Assembly (NCBI RefSeq): GCF_036226665.1
Contig: NZ_CP109007.1
Span: 5,124,501 to 5,188,500 of the forward strand
DNA: 64,000 nucleotides
Source of the DNA: Streptomyces sp. NBC_00691
GTDB lineage: Bacteria > Actinomycetota > Actinomycetes > Streptomycetales > Streptomycetaceae
Reading direction: 5' to 3'
Shown here: positions 32,547 through 40,793 of the stretch, one piece after another
Numbering within the stretch: the first letter of the stretch is position 1
Layout: each line of letters opens with the position of its first letter
Made by a program: the position numbers and the translations under genes
The notes under the pieces: model-generated
Seen by the model: only the letters and a program-made list of their open reading frames with translations
Database searches by the model: none
Told to the model about the DNA's origin: nothing

Positions 32547-33956
32547 TCACGGCCGCGTCATCCGCAGCACGTCCAGCGCTTCGTCCAGCTGCTCGACCGT
32601 CAGGTCGCCGCGCTCCACGTAACCGGACTCCAGCACCACCTCGCGGATGGTCCTCCGCTCGGCGAGCGACCTCTTCGCGACCTTGGCGGCCTCCTCGTAG
32701 CCGATGTACTTGTTCAGCGGGGTGACCACGGACGGCGAGGACTCGGCGTACTCGCGGGCCCGCTCGACGTTGGCCGTGATGCCGTCGACCGTGCGGTCGG
32801 CGAGCAGCCGGGAGGCGTTGGCCAGAAGCCGTACGGACTCCAGGAGGTTCTTGGCCATCACCGGCAGCATCACGTTGAGCTCGAAGTTGCCGGCCGCGCC
32901 CGCCACCGCCACCGTGGTGTCGTTACCGGTCACCTGCGCGGCGACCATCAGGACCGCCTCGGGGATCACCGGGTTCACCTTGCCCGGCATGATCGACGAG
33001 CCGGGCTGGAGGTCGGGGAGGTTGATCTCGGCGAGGCCCGTGCGGGGACCGCTGGCCATCCAGCGGAGATCGTTGGAGATCTTGGTGAGGGAGACCGCGA
33101 CCGTACGGAGCTGCCCGGACGTCTCCACCAGGGCGTCCCGGGCGCCCTGCGCCTCGAAGTGGTCGCGGGCCTCGGTCAGCGGCAGGCCGGTCGCGCGGGC
33201 GACCTCCGTGATGACGGCCGCGGAGAAGCCGGCCGGGGTGTTGATGCCGGTGCCCACCGCCGTACCGCCGAGGGGGAGTTCGGCGAGCCGGGGGAGTGCG
33301 GAGCGCAGCCGCTCGATCCCGTACCTGACCTGTGCCGCGTAGCCGCCGAACTCCTGCCCCAGCGTGACCGGGGTGGCATCCATGAGGTGCGTACGGCCGG
33401 ACTTCACCACCGACGCGAATTCGGCCGATTTTCGCTCAAGGGAAGCGGCCAGATGATCGAGGGCGGGGATCAGGTCGCGGGTGACGGCGCCGGTGGCCGC
33501 GATGTGGATCGAGGACGGGAACACGTCGTTGGAGGACTGCGAGGCGTTCACATGGTCGTTGGGGTGGACCTCGCGCCCCTCGGGGAGCCGCTCGGTGGCG
33601 AGGGTGGCGATCACCTCGTTGGTGTTCATGTTGGACGAGGTGCCGGAGCCGGTCTGGAAGACGTCCACCGGGAAGTGCTCGTCCCAACGCCCCTCGGCGA
33701 CCTCGGCCGCCGCCGAGGCGATGGCCTCCGCGCGGTCCCGGTCGATCACTCCCAGCTCCGCGTTGACCTGGGCGGCGGCGGCCTTGATCCGGGCGAGGGC
33801 CTCGATGTGGGCGCGCTCCAGGCGCTGCCCGGAGACCGGGAAGTTCTCCACGGCCCGCTGGGTCTGGGCCCTCCACTTGGCGTGTGCCGGGACCCGCACC
33901 TCACCCATGGAGTCGTGCTCGATCCGGTGGCCGTCGGCCTGGTCTGTGTCGTTCAT
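32547..33956 (-). CDS. fumC: Class II fumarate hydratase FumC
   Basis: This 469-residue iron-independent fumarase belongs to the aspartase/fumarase superfamily. It has 'TGSGTSSNMNTNEV', 'SQSSNDVFPSSIHIAA', 'GRTHLMDATPVTLGQEF' and the superfamily signature 'GSSIMPGKVNP' at about residue 318. It hydrates fumarate to malate in the TCA cycle. The ATG at 33956 has GGAGG plus GAGGAAC immediately upstream. An iron-sulfur class I fumarase is encoded 3.3 kb away, so the strain has both types. Confidence 0.94.
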   Translation of the reverse strand: MNDTDQADGHRIEHDSMGEVRVPAHAKWRAQTQRAVENFPVSGQRLERAHIEALARIKAAAAQVNAELGVIDRDRAEAIASAAAEVAEGRWDEHFPVDVFQTGSGTSSNMNTNEVIATLATERLPEGREVHPNDHVNASQSSNDVFPSSIHIAATGAVTRDLIPALDHLAASLERKSAEFASVVKSGRTHLMDATPVTLGQEFGGYAAQVRYGIERLRSALPRLAELPLGGTAVGTGINTPAGFSAAVITEVARATGLPLTEARDHFEAQGARDALVETSGQLRTVAVSLTKISNDLRWMASGPRTGLAEINLPDLQPGSSIMPGKVNPVIPEAVLMVAAQVTGNDTTVAVAGAAGNFELNVMLPVMAKNLLESVRLLANASRLLADRTVDGITANVERAREYAESSPSVVTPLNKYIGYEEAAKVAKRSLAERRTIREVVLESGYVERGDLTVEQLDEALDVLRMTRP

Positions 33957-34062
33957 GTTCCTCAACCTCCTATAAAAGATGAGCACTTGTCTTGTTCGAT
34001 GTATTCCCATCGGGCGTACCGGCCAGTAAAAACCGTGGGTAACCCCACTTCCAGGAGGCGCA

Positions 34063-35601
34063 ATGACGCGCACCAGGTACAGACACCGCTGGCCCATCGC
34101 CGTCGTCGCCGCGGCCGCCGCCGCGCTCGGCACGATGACCGCCGCCGCCCCCGCCGGAGCGGCCGGCACGGGCACCGCCGGCGCCACGGCCGTGACCGCC
34201 GCCGTACCGCTCCCGCCCGCTCTGGAGGCGATCCGCGCCGCCGAGGCCACCACGATCTACGGCAGCCCCGAGGAGCGCCCGCTCGCCCAGCGCAGGACCG
34301 GACTGATCTCGCTCGGCGACAGCGAGATCTCCGGCGAGGGCGTCGGCACCTACGAGTCGCCCACCAACGGTCCCACCAACTGGTGCCACCGCTCGCCCGA
34401 GGCCGCCATCCACCGCACCGGAATCCCCGCGGACCTCACGTTCAACGTGTCCTGCTCCGGCGCGTACACCGGCAACATCCGGATCGGCGGCTCGAAGCAG
34501 TACGCCGACGAGCTCGTCCAGAGCGACAATCTGGCCGTCAAGGCGCGCAACACCCGGATCAAGATGATCACACTCGTCGCCGGGGCCAATGACGACCTGC
34601 AGTTCGGGCCCGTCATGACCGACTGCGTCCAGCGCTACCTGCTCCTCCAGGGCGCCTGTGAGCCCAAGTACGCGGGCGGTTGGCAGGCCCGCGTCGACGC
34701 GCTCGTCCCCAAGGTCGAGCAGACCGTCCGCGACCTCAAGACCGTGATGCGCGACGCCGGTTACGCCGACGGCGACTACAAGCTCGTCGTCATGGGCTAC
34801 CCCAGCCCGATCGGCCCCGACTTCCGCGACAACCCCGACTTCCCCGGGAAGCTGATCTGCGGTGGGCTCGGCTACGACTCCGACACCGTCTGGGGCCGCA
34901 ACACCGCCGTCCCCGCCTTCGAGCGCGGGATGCGCGCGGCGGCCGCCTCCACCGGCGCCGTCTACCTCGACAACTCGCGGCTCTTCCACGGCCACGAGGT
35001 CTGCATGGAGGACGCCTGGGCCCGAGGCCTCTACATCGACCTCTCCAAGCCCGGGACCCCGGACGAGAACTCCGTACGGCAGTCCTTCCACCCCAACGCG
35101 CGCGGACACGCGGCCTTCGCCTCCTGCCTCACCCAGATCTACAACTCGGGTGCGCGGGAAGCCGGTTGCGCGGACGTGAACTCCTCGGGCACGCCCACGC
35201 TCTTCCCCCTCGCCTGGGACGACGCCTACAGGCCGCTGAAGAACCAGGCGACCGGCAACTGCCTGGACGTCGACGCGGCCACCTCGTCCAACGGGACGGC
35301 CGTCCTCGGCTGGGACTGCCACGGCGGCCGCAACCAGGGCTGGTGGTACGACTCCACCCGCCGGACCGTCCACACCCAGCTGACCCAGGACCGCTGCCTG
35401 GACGTCCCCGCCTCCGGCTACCAGGCGGGCAAGGCGCTCGTCCTGTGGAACTGCCACGGCGGCGCCAACCAGAAGTTCGTCCGGGACGGAGCCACGATCC
35501 GCCCGGCCGACGCGACCGGCCTCTGCCTCGCCCAGAGCGCGGCGAAGCAGCCGGTCAGGCTGCAGACCTGCGACGGCTCGGCGAACCAGAAGTTCGTGTA
35601 G
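34063..35601 (+). CDS. Secreted SGNH/GDSL hydrolase with C-terminal ricin-type lectin domain
   Basis: This 512-residue exported protein has a signal peptide (to about residue 34), an SGNH hydrolase domain with nucleophile Ser87 in 'SLGDSEISGEG' and the block V His in 'SFHPNARGHAAF', and a C-terminal ricin B beta-trefoil (about 390-512) with repeats 'NCLDVDAAT', 'RCLDVPASG', 'LCLAQSAAK' and matching QxW/NQKF ends. It probably binds a polysaccharide and removes an ester group from it. Several cysteines fit an extracellular enzyme. Confidence 0.87.
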   Translation: MTRTRYRHRWPIAVVAAAAAALGTMTAAAPAGAAGTGTAGATAVTAAVPLPPALEAIRAAEATTIYGSPEERPLAQRRTGLISLGDSEISGEGVGTYESPTNGPTNWCHRSPEAAIHRTGIPADLTFNVSCSGAYTGNIRIGGSKQYADELVQSDNLAVKARNTRIKMITLVAGANDDLQFGPVMTDCVQRYLLLQGACEPKYAGGWQARVDALVPKVEQTVRDLKTVMRDAGYADGDYKLVVMGYPSPIGPDFRDNPDFPGKLICGGLGYDSDTVWGRNTAVPAFERGMRAAAASTGAVYLDNSRLFHGHEVCMEDAWARGLYIDLSKPGTPDENSVRQSFHPNARGHAAFASCLTQIYNSGAREAGCADVNSSGTPTLFPLAWDDAYRPLKNQATGNCLDVDAATSSNGTAVLGWDCHGGRNQGWWYDSTRRTVHTQLTQDRCLDVPASGYQAGKALVLWNCHGGANQKFVRDGATIRPADATGLCLAQSAAKQPVRLQTCDGSANQKFV

Positions 35602-35613
35602 CGGCGTCCGGTC

Positions 35614-35657
35614 CTTCCCGTACTCCCTCACGTCCTTCGGTACTTCCCGTACTCCCT
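35614..35657. repeat. 15-base direct repeat
   Basis: CTTCCCGTACTCCCT occurs twice (35614-35628 and 35643-35657) just after the SGNH gene. It is probably a local duplication without known role. Confidence 0.5.
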
Positions 35658-35662
35658 TGAGA

Positions 35663-35698
35663 CCGTGGCCCCCGTCCCTGAGCGGACGGGGGCCACGG
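35663..35698. terminator. Bidirectional terminator after the SGNH-lectin gene
   Basis: Perfect 15-base-pair stem (CCGTGGCCCCCGTCC / GGACGGGGGCCACGG) with a 6-base loop between convergent genes. Confidence 0.88.
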
Positions 35699-35733
35699 CC
35701 GTGTTCGGTACGGGCACGGGCACGGGTGCGGGC

Positions 35734-36378
35734 TCAGAGTGCCTTGAGCGAGGTCCTGGCCAGTTCGTAGGCCGGGAGCATCGCCCGGTGCTCCGCAGTG
35801 TCGAGCCCGCCGAGGTGCACGATCACCGTCCCCTTCGGCGTCGAGACGGCGAAGGCGCGCTCCTCCTTCGTCCCCCCCATCAGCTCGTCGCGGACGGTGT
35901 ACGTCACCTCGGTGGCGGGACCCGCGCCGGACCCGCTCTCCTGGTAGACGACCCCGGAGGTGTTCCGCCCGGCCTTCACGAATCCTTCGAGGGCCGTCCT
36001 GGCCGGGCCCTTCCCGGCCGTCCACACCCGGAGGAAGCCCACGTGCCCGGCCGGCTTGGCGTCCACCTCGCAGCGGACGGTGGCCGGCCCCTGCTGGGTG
36101 AGCGCGGCGAACTCCGGGTTCTCGGGGTCCTCGACCGCCTTCGGCGTCCACTTCTCTGCCACCCCGAAGGAGACCGGCAGCGCGCAGGCCGTCCCCGGAC
36201 CGCCGACGGTCACCCGGGACGCGGCGGCCGCGGGCGCCTTCGTGGCGGGCGCGGCCGTGGGGCGGGCGCCCTGTGCGACCTCGGGCAACGGCTCGACGGC
36301 GGCGCCGCAGCCGGCGAGCAGCAGCCCCGTCGCCAGGGTGGCGGCGCAGGGGGCCAGGGTCCGTATCGGGTGTCTCAT
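35734..36378 (-). CDS. Lipoprotein of unknown function
   Basis: This 214-residue protein has a lipoprotein signal with lipobox 'LLLAGCGA' (Cys near residue 24), an Ala/Pro-rich linker and a globular domain with two further cysteines ('TACALPVSF', 'VRCEVDA') likely to pair. The C-terminal part ('GTVIVHLGGLDTAEHRAMLPAYELARTSL') is typical of streptomycete envelope lipoproteins that I cannot place in a named family. It is monocistronic or co-transcribed with nothing obvious. Confidence 0.75.
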   Translation of the reverse strand: MRHPIRTLAPCAATLATGLLLAGCGAAVEPLPEVAQGARPTAAPATKAPAAAASRVTVGGPGTACALPVSFGVAEKWTPKAVEDPENPEFAALTQQGPATVRCEVDAKPAGHVGFLRVWTAGKGPARTALEGFVKAGRNTSGVVYQESGSGAGPATEVTYTVRDELMGGTKEERAFAVSTPKGTVIVHLGGLDTAEHRAMLPAYELARTSLKAL

Positions 36379-36440
36379 GCGCGTCAGCGTAGTGGCGGCC
36401 CGGAGGTCCTCCGGACGGGCGACCCGGCGGCCCGGTCATG

Positions 36441-36471
36441 GGGCGGACCCTGCCGGCGCGCGGGTCCGCCC
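36441..36471 (-). terminator. Terminator after the acid phosphatase gene
   Basis: Perfect 10-base-pair stem (GGGCGGACCC / GGGTCCGCCC) with an 11-base loop, 9 bases beyond the stop on the minus strand. Confidence 0.65.
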
Positions 36472-36479
36472 GTCCGGGG

Positions 36480-37121
36480 TCAGGAGAGCTTGCCGCCGTA
36501 GTCCGGGAGCTTGAACGTGCGCTCGGCGTGACCGCCGACCAGGTCGGTGGTGTTGTTGCCGATGTTCGCGATGATCGTGTAGCCCTTGCCCTCGATCTTG
36601 GCGCGCTGCTCCGTCTTGTACGCGCTGACCTCGGCGAACAGATCGGGAAGCGAGCGCACGTACAGCCCGTCGACGGGGTAGCCGGCCTGCTTCAGGTTCC
36701 AGTCGGTGAGGGACTGGATGATGCCCGGGCGGGCGGTGACGAAGAAGACGTCGACGCCGCGGTCGTGGGCCTCGCGGACCAGGGTGCGCACCTCGGCGAT
36801 GGCCGGGGTCGGCAGCTCCCAGAAGGGGTGGAAGTCCGTCTCCAGCGAGCTGTTGTCGATGTCGAGGACGATCGCCTGCTTCTCGGTCCCGGCGTTCCTG
36901 GAGCGCTCCTCGATGTACGGGCGGGCCTGCGCGACCACGGCCGCCACGTCACGGCGCCAGGTCGTGTAGTCGACGTCCTTGAGGGCGGCGGTCGACGTGC
37001 TGTGGCCGTCCGGGTCGGAGGCGGAGGCGGTGGGCGCGGGGCCGACGACGAGGAAGGCGGTCAGCGCGAGCGTGGCGGTGGTTCCGGCGGCGGCGCGCCT
37101 GCGGAAGGGCGTGACGGGCAT
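36480..37121 (-). CDS. Secreted HAD-superfamily acid phosphatase
   Basis: This 213-residue protein has a signal peptide (cleavage near 'TASASDP', about residue 35) and a HAD subfamily IIIB domain with motif I 'AIVLDIDNSSLETD' (catalytic Asp pair), motif II in 'FFVTARPG' and the later 'IANIGNNTTDLVGG' segment carrying the motif III/IV residues. This is the class B/plant-type acid phosphatase group. It should release phosphate from extracellular monoesters. Confidence 0.87.
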   Translation of the reverse strand: MPVTPFRRRAAAGTTATLALTAFLVVGPAPTASASDPDGHSTSTAALKDVDYTTWRRDVAAVVAQARPYIEERSRNAGTEKQAIVLDIDNSSLETDFHPFWELPTPAIAEVRTLVREAHDRGVDVFFVTARPGIIQSLTDWNLKQAGYPVDGLYVRSLPDLFAEVSAYKTEQRAKIEGKGYTIIANIGNNTTDLVGGHAERTFKLPDYGGKLS

Positions 37122-37233
37122 GGGGGGCTCCTTGGTCGACCAGCTCAGGACTTTGGCATGCTCGCGCTCAATACTGGACAGTAGGCAACGAGATGGCTAC
37201 CGGTCGGTAGCGACTTTCTGAGCGGACGACGAA

Positions 37234-37260
37234 GCCCCCCGGTCCACAGGACCGAGGGGC
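37234..37260 (-). terminator. Terminator after the class I fumarase gene
   Basis: A 12-base-pair stem with one mismatch (GCCCCCCGGTCC / GGACCGAGGGGC) and a 3-base loop, 20 bases beyond the stop on the minus strand. Confidence 0.6.
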
Positions 37261-37280
37261 GGGCGCCGGGCGCCGGGGGA

Positions 37281-38975
37281 TCAGCCGAGGCCGGGGCCCC
37301 GCACCGGGATGTGCGTGAACGTCGGCTCCGGTGCCGGGTTCTGGAAGAAGTCGTTGCCCTTGTCGTCCACCACGATGAACGCCGGGAAGTCCTCGACCTC
37401 GATCTTCCAGACCGCCTCCATGCCGAGCTCCTCGTACTCGACGACCTCGACCTTCTTGATGCAGTCCTGCGCGAGCCGCGCGGCCGGGCCGCCGATCGAG
37501 CCGAGGTAGAAACCGCCGTGACTGCCGCAGGCGTTCGTGACCTGCTGCGAGCGGTTGCCCTTGGCCAGCATGACCTTCGAGCCGCCCGCCGCCTGGAACT
37601 GCTCCACGTACGAGTCCATCCGGCCGGCCGTCGTCGGACCGAACGAACCGGAGGCGTACCCCTCGGGGGTCTTCGCCGGGCCCGCGTAGTACACCGGGTG
37701 GTCCTTCAGGTACTGCGGCATCTCCTCGCCCGCGTCCAGCCGCTCCTTGATCTTGGCGTGCGCGATGTCGCGCGCCACGACCAGCGGGCCGTTGAGCGAG
37801 AGCCGGGTCTTGACCGGGTACCTGGTCAGCTCGGCGAGGATGTCGTCCATCGGCTGGTTCAGGTCGATGGTGACGACGTCGCTCTCCTCGGCGAGGCCCG
37901 CGGCGGAGCCGCTGTTCAGCTCCGTGTCGGTCGTCTCCGGCAGGAAGCGCGCCGGGTCGGTCTCCAGCTGCTCCAGGAAGACGCCCTCGGCGGTGATCTT
38001 CGCGACGGCCTGGCGGTCGGCCGAGCAGGATACGGCGATCGCGACGGGCAGCGAGGCGCCGTGGCGGGGGAGGCGGACGACCCGGACGTCGTGGCAGAAG
38101 TACTTGCCGCCGAACTGCGCGCCGATGCCGATCTTCTGCGTCAGCTCGAAGACCTTCTCCTCCAGCTCCTTGTCGCGGAAGCCGTGGCCGGTCTCGGCCG
38201 AGCCCTCGGTGGGCAGCTCGTCCAGGTAGTGCGCGGAGGCGTACTTCGCGGTCTTGAGCGCGAACTCGGCGGACGTGCCGCCGACGACGATCGCCAGGTG
38301 GTACGGCGGGCAGGCGGCCGTGCCGAGCGAACGGATCTTCTCCTCCAGGAACTTCATCATGCTCGCCTCGTTGAGGACGGCCTTCGTCTCCTGGTAGAGG
38401 AAGGACTTGTTGGCGGAGCCGCCGCCCTTGGCCATGAAGAGGAACTTGTACGCGCCGCCGTCGGTCGCGTACAGCTCGATCTGCGCGGGCAGGTTCGAGC
38501 CGGTGTTCTTCTCCTCCCACATGGTGACCGGGGCCATCTGCGAGTACCGCAGGTTGAGCTTGGTGTACGCGTCGTAGACGCCCTTGGACAGGGCCTCCTC
38601 GTCGCGGCCGGAGGTCAGCACGTTCTGGCCGCGCTTGCCCATGACGATCGCGGTGCCCGTGTCCTGGCACATGGGCAGGACGCCGGCGGCGGCGATGTTC
38701 GCGTTCTTGAGGAGGTCGAGCGCGACGAACTTGTCGTTCGACGAGGCCTCGGGGTCGTCGATGATCCGGCGCAGCTGGGCCAGGTGGGCCGGGCGCAGGA
38801 AGTGCTGGATGTCGTGGATCGCCTCGGCGGCCAGGGTGCGCAGCGCCTCCGGCTCGACCGTGAGGAACGTACGGCCGTCGGCCTCGAAGGTGGAGACACC
38901 TTCGGAGGTCACCAGGCGGTAGGGCGTGGTGTCCTCTCCCAGGGGGAGCAGATCGGAGTACGCAAACTCTGGCAT
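37281..38975 (-). CDS. fumB: Class I (iron-sulfur) fumarate hydratase
   Basis: The 564 residues (ATG 38975, GAGGA at good spacing; ATG 38984 is alternative) match the class I fumarase: alpha domain with 'VLPMCQDTGTAIVMGKRG' (Fe-S ligand Cys103), 'GGSANKSFLYQET' and 'GTAACPPYHLAIVVGGTSAEF', then the beta domain with 'TTAGRMDSYVEQF' and 'ACGSHGGFYLGSIGGPAA'. It needs a [4Fe-4S] cluster and is oxygen- and iron-sensitive, unlike FumC encoded 3.3 kb away. An iron-box-like site lies about 90 bases upstream. Confidence 0.93.
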   Translation of the reverse strand: MPEFAYSDLLPLGEDTTPYRLVTSEGVSTFEADGRTFLTVEPEALRTLAAEAIHDIQHFLRPAHLAQLRRIIDDPEASSNDKFVALDLLKNANIAAAGVLPMCQDTGTAIVMGKRGQNVLTSGRDEEALSKGVYDAYTKLNLRYSQMAPVTMWEEKNTGSNLPAQIELYATDGGAYKFLFMAKGGGSANKSFLYQETKAVLNEASMMKFLEEKIRSLGTAACPPYHLAIVVGGTSAEFALKTAKYASAHYLDELPTEGSAETGHGFRDKELEEKVFELTQKIGIGAQFGGKYFCHDVRVVRLPRHGASLPVAIAVSCSADRQAVAKITAEGVFLEQLETDPARFLPETTDTELNSGSAAGLAEESDVVTIDLNQPMDDILAELTRYPVKTRLSLNGPLVVARDIAHAKIKERLDAGEEMPQYLKDHPVYYAGPAKTPEGYASGSFGPTTAGRMDSYVEQFQAAGGSKVMLAKGNRSQQVTNACGSHGGFYLGSIGGPAARLAQDCIKKVEVVEYEELGMEAVWKIEVEDFPAFIVVDDKGNDFFQNPAPEPTFTHIPVRGPGLG

Positions 38976-39306
38976 GGGGGCCATTCCTCACTCGGCAAGA
39001 CGGCGCACCGCCTCCGTTGGCAGTGCGCCCTCCAGCGTAGAACGCGGGCGGGCGCGCGGTCCTGTGAGGTAAGGCTCACTTGGGACGGCGACCGTGCCGC
39101 GGTGGCGTGTTTCCGCTGGGGCGGCCGGGTCCCGGGGTGGGGTCGGGGCCGGACGGACAGCAGGGTCGGTTCGCTCCCAGGACGTGGTCCGGTCCGGATG
39201 GCCGTGCCTTCAACCCGCTGTTTCCGCCGTCCGGTTCGAGACGTCGTCCCCAGGGCACGGCCCCGCCCCCTGGTCGCGATCTATCGCGTTTCGCTAGGCT
39301 GGCGAC
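38976..39306. promoter_or_regulatory. Divergent promoter region between class I fumarase and DUF1707 genes
   Basis: This 331-base gap holds no gene. It contains the iron-box-like sequence and must carry both divergent promoters. Close to the DUF1707 start is 'CGATCTATCGCGTTTCGCTAGGCTGG', where TAGGCT or CTATCG might be a -10. Confidence 0.4.
39065..39083 (-). promoter_or_regulatory. Iron-box-like (DmdR/DtxR-type) site upstream of class I fumarase
   Basis: TGAGGTAAGGCTCACTTGG matches the actinomycete iron-box consensus as I recall it (TTAGGTTAGGCTCACCTAA) at 14 of 19 positions and has inner symmetry (GTGAG-N6-CTCAC). It lies 90 bases upstream of the class I fumarase start. The divergent DUF1707 gene starts 224 bases away on the other side. 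Confidence 0.5.
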
Positions 39307-40026
39307 GTGGACCTCGAAAAGAAGCCCGAACCCGAAAAGCAGCCGGAGCCGCAGCGGCAGGCCGCCCCCGCCGAGCCCGCCCCCGCGGAGACCGCCTTCG
39401 CCGACCCGCAGGGCTCGCTGCGGGCCTCGGACGCGGACCGGGACCGGATCGCGGACATCCTGAGGGACGCCCTGGCCGAGGGGCGGATCGACGCCGAGGA
39501 GCACTCGGACCGGATCGACTCGGTGTACCGGGCGAAGACCGTCGGGGAGCTGGAGCCGATCGTCCGCGACCTGCCGGGCGCCCGGACGCGCCAGGAGCCC
39601 GCCCCGGACTACGGGTACGGCCCGGAGGACGCCGACGGCCCCCCGGCCAATCTCGTCGCGATCTTCTCCAGCACCACGCGCAAGGGGCGGTGGCGGGTGA
39701 GCCGCCGGACGAACGCGTTCGCGCTCTTCGGGAACATCGAGATCGATCTGACCGAGGCGATCTTCGCGCAGCGGCTGACCACCATCAACGCCACGTCGAT
39801 CTTCGGCAACGTGGAGGTCCGCGTCCCGGAGAACATCAGCCTCCGGGGCAACGGCAGCGGGATCTTCGGCAACTTCGAGGTCGTGACCCTGGAGGGCGTC
39901 GACCCGCACGCCCCGGTCGTCGTCATCAACGGCTACTCGGTCTTCGGAAACGTCGAGGCGCGGCCCAAGCGCGGCAAGTGGATCACCGACCTCCAGGACA
40001 GGATGCGCAAGCATCTCGGCCACTGA
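39307..40026 (+). CDS. DUF1707 (SHOCT-like) / LiaF-type protein
   Basis: This 239-residue protein has a Glu/Pro-rich head, a DUF1707 domain (about residues 37-92: 'LRASDADRDRIADILRDALAEGRID', 'EHSDRIDSVYRAKTVGELEPIVRDLP') and a C-terminal beta-helical DUF2154/LiaF-like domain (about 125-230) made of repeated 'FGNIEIDL', 'FGNVEVRV', 'FGNFEVVT', 'FGNVEARP' strands. Similar domains act in cell-wall-antibiotic stress sensing. No membrane helix is seen. It starts with GTG at 39307. Confidence 0.87.
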   Translation: MDLEKKPEPEKQPEPQRQAAPAEPAPAETAFADPQGSLRASDADRDRIADILRDALAEGRIDAEEHSDRIDSVYRAKTVGELEPIVRDLPGARTRQEPAPDYGYGPEDADGPPANLVAIFSSTTRKGRWRVSRRTNAFALFGNIEIDLTEAIFAQRLTTINATSIFGNVEVRVPENISLRGNGSGIFGNFEVVTLEGVDPHAPVVVINGYSVFGNVEARPKRGKWITDLQDRMRKHLGH

Positions 40027-40252
40027 CACGGCGCCGCGCGCGGACGCCGTGACCCGAGGGGCGGGGCTCCGGCGACCGGGTCCGGCGGCCGGTTCCGGCA
40101 CGCCGTTCCGACCCGTCGCCCGGGGGTGACCGGAATTCGCCCTCGGGTATCCGCAGTGCGGAACGACGCGGCACGCAGTGCATAGGCGCGCGCACAGCGG
40201 GTAGGGCTGGTGCATCGCCGCTCGCTCGCGAAGCCGTCGTCAGGAGTAGACC

Positions 40253-40624
40253 GTGCTGCAACTGCCGCATCAGCCCCTCCAGGTCGCCGCCGTGCCTCCT
40301 CAGCGCGCCCCTGCACGGGAGGACGAGGCCGGTCCTTGGCACGCGGAGGCGGTGTGCCGCCGGGACGAGGCCGGACTGTTCTTCGCCCCCTCCAAGGAGC
40401 CGACCGCCGCGCGGCTCGCGCGTGAGGCGGCGGCCAAGCGGGTCTGCGGCCGCTGTCCCGTGATGGTCGAGTGCCGGGAGCACGCGCTCCTCCAGCCCGA
40501 GCCGTACGGCGTGTGGGGCGGGCTCACCGCGGCGGAGCGCCGGGTCGCCCTGGCCCGCCGCCGGCGGCGCGAGGTCGAGCTGCGGAAGGCGGCCGCGACC
40601 GACCGCATCGCCCAGGCGGGCTGA
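40253..40624 (+). CDS. WhiB-family iron-sulfur transcriptional regulator
   Basis: This 123-residue protein has the WhiB pattern: Cys in 'AVCRRDEAGLFFAP', then 'VCGRCPVMVECREHAL', giving four cysteine ligands for a [4Fe-4S] cluster, the 'YGVWGGLTAAER' turn, and a basic C-terminal tail ('ARRRRREVELRK'). WhiB proteins bind the primary sigma factor and control development or redox responses. Its place next to glpX suggests the WblI type. The GTG at 40253 has CAGGAG 7 bases upstream. Confidence 0.92.
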   Translation: MLQLPHQPLQVAAVPPQRAPAREDEAGPWHAEAVCRRDEAGLFFAPSKEPTAARLAREAAAKRVCGRCPVMVECREHALLQPEPYGVWGGLTAAERRVALARRRRREVELRKAAATDRIAQAG

Positions 40625-40712
40625 CGCGGAGGCACCGCACTCGCGGCCGAGGCGGACGCTCCGCCCTCGCGGCTGACGGGGGCGCGGCCACCGCCGTCGT
40701 TCCGTACGGGAA

Positions 40713-40743
40713 GGGGCGCCCCCACCGCACATGGGGGCGCCCC
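40713..40743. terminator. Bidirectional terminator between WhiB and glpX genes
   Basis: Perfect 12-base-pair stem (GGGGCGCCCCCA / TGGGGGCGCCCC) with a 7-base loop, followed by TCTTC on the plus strand. Confidence 0.85.
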
Positions 40744-40793
40744 TCTTCGTACCGCTCGGTGGTGAGGCGTCGCCGCCCCTCCGGCCCGCGCGG

